Origin: Roseiarcus sp963836695
Lineage (GTDB): Bacteria; Pseudomonadota; Alphaproteobacteria; Rhizobiales; Beijerinckiaceae
DNA length: 64,000 bases
Direction of reading: 5' to 3'
Assembly (NCBI GenBank): GCA_963836695.1
Contig: CAWIKX010000019.1
Location: forward strand, 1-64,000
Shown here: in pieces, positions 9,393-15,194 of the stretch
How the letters are laid out: each line of letters starts with the position of its first letter
Position numbering within the stretch: position 1 is the first letter of the stretch
Program-made: the position numbers and the translations under genes
The notes under the pieces: model-generated
What the model saw: the letters and a program-made list of their open reading frames with translations, nothing else
Told to the model about the DNA's origin: nothing
Database searches by the model: none

Positions 9393-9416
9393 ATTGAATG
9401 GCGTGAGACGCGAACC

Positions 9417-9440
9417 GCGTGGATGGCCGGGTCACCCGGA
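9417..9440. repeat. Inverted copy of the nrdJ-downstream palindrome
   Basis: GCGTGGATGGCCGGGTCACC is the reverse complement, with one mismatch, of the unit at 9066-9086. Together the two copies frame the GIY-YIG remnant as short inverted repeats about 330 bases apart. Confidence 0.6.
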
Positions 9441-9488
9441 CTGAGTCGGGCGGCCAGGACGAACCGAGTGGCCTCAAGGACTAACCCT

Positions 9489-9710
9489 ATGCGTTACGCT
9501 GTCGTGATCGAGAAGGGCGAGCGGAATTACTCGGCCTATGTTCCGGATTTGCCCGGCTGCATATCGGTCGGCGACACGCCAGAAGAGGTTAAATCCGAAA
9601 TCCGTGAAGCGATCGAATTTCATCTCGAGGGCATGCGGGAGGACGGCTTGCCGATCCCGAAGCCGTCGAGCCGCGCGGAATATGTCGAGGTTGGAGAACA
9701 AGCGGCGTGA
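9489..9710 (+). CDS. HicB-family antitoxin
   Basis: A 73-residue HicB-type protein: MRYAVVIEKGERNYSAYVPD, then LPGCISVGDTPEEVKSEIREAIEFHLEGM, the partial RNase-H fold seen in HicB antitoxins. The normal partner is the HicA mRNA interferase, but no HicA is found. Instead the stop overlaps the GTG start of a DUF2442-like gene (GTGA), so the two form a translationally coupled pair. It lies in the segment between nrdJ and the displaced copy of its tail, so it was probably gained with that insertion. Confidence 0.8.
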   Translation: MRYAVVIEKGERNYSAYVPDLPGCISVGDTPEEVKSEIREAIEFHLEGMREDGLPIPKPSSRAEYVEVGEQAA

Positions 9711-10007
9711 GGCCTCACTATCGAATATCTGACGCCAACATTAGGGCGACGGCGGTTAGGTTCGACGACAGTTCGATGTGGGTCGATCTGTCGGATGGCC
9801 GCACGCTCGGCGTTCCCTATGCCTGGTTTCCGCGAACTCCTCAACGCTACGCCCGCGCAGCGCGAGGCGGTTGAGATCGGCCGCTTCGGTTTGCATTGGG
9901 AGGAGATCGACGAGGACATTTCGATCGCTGGATTGTTGGCTGGCCGACGAGATCAGACGGTGAAACATCCGCCTGCGGCGCCCATGAAGGGTCGAAAGCG
10001 CGCATGA
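9707..10007 (+). pseudogene. DUF2442 protein, frameshifted
   Basis: The first part (frame starting GTG at 9707) reads ISDANIRATAVRFDDSSMWV, then DLSDGRTLGVPYAWFPR; after skipping one A near 9836 it continues LLNATPAQREAVEIGRFGLH, then WEEIDEDISIAGLLAGR. This is a complete DUF2442 domain, often the antitoxin-like member of a small toxin-antitoxin pair with DUF4160. The single-base break may be a sequence error. The end (TGA at 10005-10007) overlaps the ATG of the nrdJ tail copy, as if the gene was fused directly onto that duplicated segment. Confidence 0.75.
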
Positions 10008-10109
10008 GGGGCTATGTCGGCGAAGCCTGCCCCGAATGCGGCAATTTCACCATGGTGCGCAACGGCACGTGCCTCAAGTGCGACACTTGCGGCGGCACGA
10101 CGGGGTGCA
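10004..10109 (+). repeat. Copy B of the nrdJ 3' tail
   Basis: About 106 bases nearly identical to 8853-8958 in nrdJ, encoding MRGYVGEACPECG, FTMVRNGTCLKCDTC and ending GGTTGCS followed by a stop. The ending is the usual NrdJ C-terminus, which the full-length gene upstream has lost through an extra G. It therefore looks like the original nrdJ end displaced by about 1.15 kb of inserted DNA. Confidence 0.85.
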
Positions 10110-10180
10110 GTTGAGGATGAGGGCGGCCAATGCGGTCTTCGGACCAGCCATCGACGCGTACCGGACAGCGCTCTATAGTA

Positions 10181-10456
10181 TCAATCCGGGCCACAAGGAA
10201 GCATACACGTCTCTTCGGCTAAATAACATGACGAAGGACTGTTGCCTATCTTCAGACAGTTGTTGTATACGGCAATACAATGATCTTCACACGCCATGTC
10301 GTCTTTGGGATTGTGAGATTTTTTGATTTTCTCTAGCATGTTGGCCACAATTTTTGGCCATGACATCGGATCTGGCGTTTGTGTCTGAGCAAAACCAGTC
10401 GTGGCGGAAATAACCACAAGAGACATGGCAATTATTGGCCGAAAGCTCTTTATCAT
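10181..10456 (-). CDS. Small exported Cys-rich protein
   Basis: A 91-residue protein beginning with a signal peptide (MIKSFRPIIAMSLVVIS, cleavage near GFAQ). The mature C-terminal half carries six cysteines with mirror-symmetric spacing: C-x3-C-x6-C-x9-C-x6-C-x3-C (residues from about 55 to 88), which suggests a disulfide-linked helical hairpin. No known family recognised. Base composition is lower in G+C than the flanking housekeeping genes, in line with transfer. It lies between nrdJ tail copies B and C and faces the opposite way. Confidence 0.6.
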   Translation of the reverse strand: MIKSFRPIIAMSLVVISATTGFAQTQTPDPMSWPKIVANMLEKIKKSHNPKDDMACEDHCIAVYNNCLKIGNSPSSCYLAEETCMLPCGPD

Positions 10457-10635
10457 TTAGAATCCTGCCGCCTCCTAGGCCCTTCGGCAAATGGCCAAGG
10501 CAGAGCCTCCGAAACAGAAGTTTTCACTGTTACTAAAGATTTGCAAGGTTTTTTCCTCCGCGCAAGGTCATCGCATGAGGGAGATGCGCGCGGGTACCCC
10601 ACACGCACGTACACCGAGGCGCACGGTGAGCCCCT

Positions 10636-10718
10636 GCCTGCAGCGCCCGTGGGGTTGAAAGCGCGCGTGAGGGGATAGGAAGTGCGATACATGTGGCGGC
10701 ACGACGGGGTGCAACTGA
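10636..10718 (+). repeat. Copy C of the nrdJ 3' tail, with internal deletion
   Basis: The first part matches the junction upstream of copy B (GCCTGC, CAGCGCCC, GAAAGCGCGC, TGAGGGG). It then jumps to the end of the tail (AAGTGCGATACATGTGGCGG, CACGACGGGGTGCA) and a TGA. The middle, which encodes the first Cys pair, is missing. Degenerate palindrome sequence resembling that after nrdJ follows at about 10743. Confidence 0.7.
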
Positions 10719-10775
10719 CGTCGAAGGTTCACGCCGCCGGTCTCGGCCCGACTTGACCGGCCACGGGAGTTACAG

Positions 10776-11897
10776 GTGGCAGCGTCTGCTGTTCAAAGAC
10801 CCCACACTCAGCTTCGAATTTACGATCTGCCTATTTGGGCTGGCGATCCGGAACCATTCCTTGACGGCGTGATATCAGGGCAGGGCTGGAAAATAGGTGC
10901 TCGTAAAGTATCGAACGATATCGGCCGGTCCGAGGAATTCTTCGAGCGGATGAGAGGTCTCTATCCACGTTATTCCACCCACTCAATTGGCAGAAACGGG
11001 ACTTGGTGGGTTGCTCCGCAACTCTTTGTAGAGGCCAAGAGCCGAGTATTAGCGCAAAGGGTTTTGAATTTATTGCTGTCTTGTTCTGTTGTTTTGTCGG
11101 GTGATCTTTCATTTTACGAAGAAGAGTTTATCGCGCTACCGAATGATAGATCTCAACAGGAGGATTTGGACGATATAGAGATGCGTATTGCCTGTGAAAG
11201 AACCAGGTATCTGAGAGATGCGCTACCCGCGTCCGAGTTATCCGCGAAGGCATCGCGGAATCGGTCGCTGACTTATGCAGTATTCAAACTCAAAGCAAGT
11301 CTTGCACTTTGTTCTGCCCCGTTAATGTCATTTCACCCATTTTATAGCCCCAAGAAATTTTATGTTGATCGTGACCCACAAGCGCATGTTGCCATGGGCA
11401 GTGCAATCACCCTCGCCTACTCAGCGATCGAGGAGTTGCAGTTAGAGCCAAGACCCAAGGGAGAGAAAGCTATAAAATCAAAAGATGGAATCTGGGATCC
11501 GGTGGCTTTCCAAGACCTCAATAAGCGACTAGCCGATTTAAACATCGACTTGGACGAAAAACTCTCTTGGAATGTCCGGGGAAGTCCGACGAGAATACAT
11601 CGGCACCCGAGATTCCCAAGAGGCCTCAAGGAATCGTGGGCGGGTGGACCGGTGCGAGATGAGTTGGTCTTTATCTCGGATGCTTTATTAATAGCGAGTT
11701 GGCTGCGAAGTAAGTGTACAACGCATCGGTTCCAGAAGGAAACTACCTCGATAACAATGTTCGACGTGCAAAACGTCCAACAGCTTGCGCGCCGGCTTCT
11801 TCTTCAAAGGACGCGGCTGTGGAGGTATTGGGAGCGATTTGAGAACGCATCGAACGTGCCAATCAACGCAGAGAGCGTCTCTGAAGGACCGGCCTGA
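10776..11897 (+). CDS. HEPN-like protein of unknown function
   Basis: A 373-residue soluble protein, no signal peptide or membrane segment. I do not recognise a named family. The C-terminal part (about residues 295-350) is helical and has R311-SKCTT-H317, an R-x5-H spacing like the RNase motif of HEPN domains, followed by a FDVQNVQQLARRLLLQ helix. The N-terminal two thirds are unassigned. G+C is visibly lower than in neighbouring core genes. It sits alone between nrdJ tail copy C and the epimerase tail copy, in an island with antitoxin-like genes, so a defence or toxin role is possible but is inference only. Confidence 0.6.
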   Translation: MAASAVQRPHTQLRIYDLPIWAGDPEPFLDGVISGQGWKIGARKVSNDIGRSEEFFERMRGLYPRYSTHSIGRNGTWWVAPQLFVEAKSRVLAQRVLNLLLSCSVVLSGDLSFYEEEFIALPNDRSQQEDLDDIEMRIACERTRYLRDALPASELSAKASRNRSLTYAVFKLKASLALCSAPLMSFHPFYSPKKFYVDRDPQAHVAMGSAITLAYSAIEELQLEPRPKGEKAIKSKDGIWDPVAFQDLNKRLADLNIDLDEKLSWNVRGSPTRIHRHPRFPRGLKESWAGGPVRDELVFISDALLIASWLRSKCTTHRFQKETTSITMFDVQNVQQLARRLLLQRTRLWRYWERFENASNVPINAESVSEGPA

Positions 11898-11935
11898 AGG
11901 CCAACCATTCGTTTCGTTTTTTGGCGCGTTGCCCG

Positions 11936-12170
11936 TTAGCCAGCAACCAAGCCTTCTGTGGATTGTCGGGGGCGCTGAAAAATCCACGCAGCGTCGAAGA
12001 GCCTGGCGAGATCGGTGCATGGGCGCCAGTTGAAATCGAACTTGGCGCGCGTAGTGTCGAGCCCGTTGGAATGATAGGCGCTGGGGATGGCGATCGACCC
12101 CAGGCCCTGCGTGGTCTTGAGATGAGCGCCGACGGCGGCAGTGTCGGCGGGCTCGTCCATCGCGATGGAC
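11936..12170 (-). pseudogene. Duplicated 3' tail of the NAD-dependent epimerase gene
   Basis: Encodes MDEPADTAAVGAHLKTTQ, GLGSIAIPSAYHSNGLDTT, RAKFDFNWRPCTDLARLFDA, a close copy (I judge roughly 80% by eye at DNA level) of the last 75 or so codons of the epimerase at 12438-13418. It lacks the rest of the gene. It begins three to ten bases beyond the stop of lipoprotein gene 1, so that gene lies between the epimerase and its displaced tail. Confidence 0.8.
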
Positions 12171-12176
12171 CGGCTT

Positions 12177-12344
12177 TTAGCGGCCGATGCCGACGTTGTT
12201 CTGTGCGTAGCTCGAGGGATTGTAGGGATTGCAGGTGGGATCGTTCGCGCAGAGGTTCGCCCCGCCGGAGGGATTGATCGCCTGATTGGCGTTGCAGCCG
12301 GCGAGCGCGAGCGCCACAAGAATGAGAACGATCGGGATCCGCAT
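12177..12344 (-). CDS. Small lipoprotein 1 (NPYNPxSYAQN family)
   Basis: A 55-residue lipoprotein: signal MRIPIVLILVALALAGC with the lipobox LAG-C, then NANQAINPSGG, a CANDPTC pair, and the tail NPYNPSSYAQNNVGIGR. GGAGGA upstream of the ATG supports the start. Two paralogues follow at 13884 and 14634. After lipidation the mature protein would be under 40 residues and anchored in a membrane. Function unknown. Confidence 0.72.
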   Translation of the reverse strand: MRIPIVLILVALALAGCNANQAINPSGGANLCANDPTCNPYNPSSYAQNNVGIGR

Positions 12345-12357
12345 TCGCGTCCTCCAG

Positions 12358-12400
12358 TTCCGACGAGAGAATCCGAGGAAATCCGACACTCATAAAAAGG
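12358..12400. repeat. GAGAGAATCC repeat, copy 1
   Basis: CGACGAGAGAATCCGAGGAA followed by ATCCGAC and CTCATAAA-AGGGTTT. A related copy lies at 13737-13800. It precedes the small lipoprotein gene 1 on the minus strand. Confidence 0.5.
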
Positions 12401-12437
12401 GTTTCCGGGACGGGGACGTTTCAAGAAAACGTCACCA

Positions 12438-13418
12438 TCACCCCGGATACCAAACCTTCCGGGGATCGTCGGGGGCGCGCTTGATAAGCCCAGGCGGAGT
12501 CGATGAGCTTGGCGAGATCGGTAGCGCGGGCGCCAGCCGAAGTCGAACTTGGCGCGCGTATTGTCGAGCCAAGTTGGAATGATAGGCGCTGGGTATGTCG
12601 ATCGAGCCCAGGCCTTGCGTCGTCTTGAGATGCGCGGCGACGGCGGCATAGTCGACGGGTTCGTCCATCGCGATGTTGTAAAGCTTGCCCTTGGTCGCCG
12701 GATTGTCGAGCGCGGCGAGGATCGCGTCGACGAGGTCGTCGACATGGACGAAGTTGCGCTTGAGCGGGCGCCCGTGCGCGTCGCGAAGCACGGGAATGGT
12801 CCCCTCTTTCCGGCAGCGCTCGGCGACCTCCGGGGCTACGAGCGTCTTCCAGTCCGGGCCGCCGAACACGTCATCGCCGAACGACAGCGAATAGCGAAAG
12901 TCGTCCTTCTCCATGATCCAGGGCGCGCGCAGGCATGAGACATTGAGCCCGTACTGGATGTGCGTCTGCTGAAGCAGCGTCTCCTCCAGCACTTTCGACA
13001 ACGCATAGCAGCCGGGATAGGCCCTGTGCGGCGTCGCCTCGGTCACCGGGCCCCCATGGTCGTAGAAGAAATGGCCGACGCTGGCGTCGCCGCCGATCAG
13101 GATGAACTGCTTCGCGGTCGGACTTAAGCGGAACGCCTCGGTCAACCAGAACAGGCCCTTGACCGTCACGTCCATGACAAGTTCGGGAACCTCCTTGCAG
13201 GTCGCGAGATGCACGACATGGCTGACGCCCTCCATCGCGCGCTCGACGGTGTCGCGGTCGGAAATTGAGCCTTTCACCATTTCGAGCCCCGGCGCCGCCG
13301 GGAGCCCGCGATTGTGGCAGAGCGCGCGGATGGTGAGATCAGGCTTAGGCGAAGATCTCAGTCGCCGGATCAGGTTCGATCCCACCTTGCCCGTCGCGCC
13401 GGTGATCAGAAGCTTCAT
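12438..13418 (-). CDS. NAD-dependent epimerase/dehydratase family protein, frameshifted 3' end
   Basis: An extended short-chain dehydrogenase/reductase. The N-terminal Rossmann motif is GATGKVG (residues 7-13); HLAT follows near residue 72 and the catalytic-type Y-A-L-S-K near residue 139. About 326 residues as read. Near the end the frame breaks three times (about 12571, 12520 and 12480). Each is repaired by removing one base, giving WLDNTRAKFDFGWRPRY, DLAKLIDSAWAYQ and RAPDDPRKVWYPG, and the last piece is back in the starting frame. The tail copy at 11936 shows the same residues. Substrate unknown, probably a nucleotide sugar or related compound. Confidence 0.82.
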   Translation of the reverse strand: MKLLITGATGKVGSNLIRRLRSSPKPDLTIRALCHNRGLPAAPGLEMVKGSISDRDTVERAMEGVSHVVHLATCKEVPELVMDVTVKGLFWLTEAFRLSPTAKQFILIGGDASVGHFFYDHGGPVTEATPHRAYPGCYALSKVLEETLLQQTHIQYGLNVSCLRAPWIMEKDDFRYSLSFGDDVFGGPDWKTLVAPEVAERCRKEGTIPVLRDAHGRPLKRNFVHVDDLVDAILAALDNPATKGKLYNIAMDEPVDYAAVAAHLKTTQGLGSIDIPSAYHSNLARQYARQVRLRLAPALPISPSSSTPPGLIKRAPDDPRKVWYPG

Positions 13419-13883
13419 CTTTTGCCGGCCCGTTGGGTTCGAAGACGATCGTCAGCGGGCAGGGGCCCGCCGACAAGGCGACCGGGCGCAATAATAAACG
13501 CTTAGCGGCGCGGCGCCGAGTATCGGGGCGTTTCCCTCCCTAGCCCGAAGTCAGATTGGCGTGCGAGGTGCAACAATTGATTGCTGATAATCGGAAATTG
13601 AACTAAGCTTGCCCCATGAACAATTCCGCCCTTCCCAATGGCCTCGAAGGAGCCCCTTTCGGCTTCTTGCGCCCAGACAGGTCCCACGAAAAAATTTCCG
13701 CGGAAAATCCCGTGCAAGCCATTGATAAGTCTAGATTCGGACGAGAGAATCCAAGGAAATCCAAGCTTTTCCAACCCTCATAAACAGGGGTTTTCGCAGC
13801 CAAACGGGGAGGCCCCAAGAAAATCCAAACTCGCGCCTTCCGATAAGGCTTCTCCGCCTCGTCAGGCAGTCGCACGACCGCTC
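13419..13883. repeat. Intergenic region with GAGAGAATCC repeat, copy 2
   Basis: 465 bases without a convincing gene. At 13719-13800 it contains TTGATAAGTCTAGATTCGG, GACGAGAGAATCCAAGGAAA and CTCATAAACAGGGG, matching the repeat at 12358-12400 and, for the TTGATAAGTC part, the repeat at 17931. Short open frames across it look like translated repeats of a type common in Hyphomicrobiales. Confidence 0.5.
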
Positions 13884-14051
13884 TTAGCGGCCGATTCCGG
13901 TGGTGTTCTGCGCGTAGCTCGACGGATTGTAAGGATTGCAGCCCGCATCATTCGCGCAGCGGCCCGCCTGTCCGGAGGGATTGATCGGCTGATTGGCGTT
14001 GCAGCCCGAGAGCACGAGCGCCACAAAAGCCAGAAGGATCGGGATCCGCAT
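13884..14051 (-). CDS. Small lipoprotein 2 (NPYNPxSYAQN family)
   Basis: A 55-residue paralogue of lipoprotein 1: signal MRIPILLAFVALVLSGC (lipobox LSG-C), NANQPINPSGQ, CANDAGC, then NPYNPSSYAQNTTGIGR. AAGGA stands upstream of the ATG. The two proteins are about as similar at the signal as in the mature part, which indicates a recent duplication. Function unknown. Confidence 0.72.
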   Translation of the reverse strand: MRIPILLAFVALVLSGCNANQPINPSGQAGRCANDAGCNPYNPSSYAQNTTGIGR

Positions 14052-14307
14052 TCGCGTCCTTGAGTTCAAGGCAGACGAGGCCGGCGCACGAGAGAGTTTG
14101 GCGCAGTCGGCGATCGGGTTCAATAGCTGAGGACAGCTGACGCCGCGCCCCGGCGGCTAAAACTGGTCTAAGCCCTGGCCGCGACACGGCTCGCGAGTTC
14201 AGTCGCAGATTTCATGCCTCGCCCGTTCACGGGTTTGTGATCGCCATCACGGCGCATAGCCAACCACAGCCATAGCCATCAGACCGCGCGAATTATCGCG
14301 CATTTTC

Positions 14308-14336
14308 TTGACATAAATAGAAATTTACGCTACTAA
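14308..14336 (+). promoter_or_regulatory. Strong sigma70-like promoter without an obvious gene
   Basis: TTGACA at 14308-14313, exactly 17 bases, then TACTAA at 14331-14336. No plus-strand coding region follows for more than 800 bases, so it may drive a small RNA running into the dispersed repeat. Confidence 0.4.
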
Positions 14337-14399
14337 TTCTCTCTCGCCGAATCTATTCCCCGGCGACAGTGGCTGAGCGGGAAGACGAGAATCCGGTGG

Positions 14400-14625
14400 C
14401 TGTTTGTAATGGCGGCCCACAACCCGCCGCGCGAGCCAGGACGAAGGGCGATTTCTTGTATTTCTTCCGGCCATAACCCATTGAAAAAGCTCGATTCGCA
14501 AAAATAAACGCTAGTAAACGCTAGTGCTTTTACTAGCGCTTAGGCTCATTTAGCGTGATTTTGCTAGCGCTTATGCGCACAGAATTCCCGCCTTGGTTGT
14601 ATCGGCTCTTAGAGGGGGCTGCTAC
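14400..14625. repeat. Dispersed CTAGCG repeat, copy 1
   Basis: Shares with 50525-50740 the order: CACAACCCGC, TTTCTT, CATTGAAAAG, AAACGCTAGTAAACGCTAG, ACTAGCG, GCGCTTAGGC/TTTAGGCCC, CATTTAGC, TTTTGCTAGCGCTTA and TTGGTTGTAT. The CTAGCG units include direct and inverted copies that could fold into a hairpin. A shorter copy is at 17880-17990. Confidence 0.75.
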
Positions 14626-14633
14626 TGCGCCCT

Positions 14634-14885
14634 CTAGTGGCCGCCGCGCCCGGTGTTGTTCTGCGCGTAGCTGACCGGATTGTAAGGATTGGTCTCCACA
14701 TAGTGGCCGGCGAAGACCTGGGAGGACGTCGGCGTCCAGGCATTGACGTTCTGATTGGCGTTGCAGCCGGCGAGCCCGAGCGTCGCGACCACGACCATGA
14801 CGCGGAACGGCGTCGTCGGGGTCCAGTTCACTGGAGACGAAGAGTCGGACGATCGTTGGGTCCACGCACACGAGAAAACGGCCAT
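14634..14885 (-). CDS. Small lipoprotein 3 (NPYNPxSYAQN family, divergent)
   Basis: Third paralogue: VVVATLGLAGCNANQNVN with lipobox LAG-C, then a different middle (WTPTSSQVFAGHYVET, no Cys pair) and the shared tail NPYNPVSYAQNNTGRGGH. The start is uncertain. ATG at 14885 has a good AAGGAG upstream but puts 40 residues before the lipobox Cys; ATG at 14798 gives a short signal like the paralogues but no clear ribosome site. The mature tail is the best conserved part of the family. Confidence 0.6.
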   Translation of the reverse strand: MAVFSCAWTQRSSDSSSPVNWTPTTPFRVMVVVATLGLAGCNANQNVNAWTPTSSQVFAGHYVETNPYNPVSYAQNNTGRGGH

Positions 14886-15194
14886 CAGGGTCTCCTTAAC
14901 GCTCGCGCACGCGGGCCATTTTGGCCAACCTCGCTGGGATCGAGCCCAGCATAACACCTTTGCCGCGCGATCTATTCTACCGGGCTGGCGCGAAGATGAA
15001 GAGAATGGCCGGGAGCGACGGGTGAGGATGCGAAAGCGTGGCGAGTTCCGCTGGCGCGAGATTACGGCGGCGCGGAACGTCCCTTGGGCAGGCCAGTCGA
15101 AAAGCCGGCGAGCATATAGGTAGAATTACCTAGTTGACATCGGATTACAGTTACGAAACGTTAGTTTGCCGTTGTCGGGTCTAGGGGGTCATCA

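Larger units (their letters stand above)
14052..14633. other. Gene-free region with promoter and dispersed repeat
   Basis: 582 bases between lipoproteins 2 and 3. No coding region is supported. It holds a strong promoter-like element (14308-14336) and one copy of a dispersed repeat rich in CTAGCG (14400-14625), both listed separately. Confidence 0.5.

Noticed and set aside
8853..10718. nrdJ tail copies considered as a CRISPR-like or tandem repeat array
   Set aside because: Copies are about 80-106 bases, few, unequally spaced and clearly coding-derived; spacers contain genes.
13502..13875. 90-residue minus-strand frames containing SLDFLGFSR
   Set aside because: These are translations of the dispersed GAGAGAATCC repeat, not a gene.
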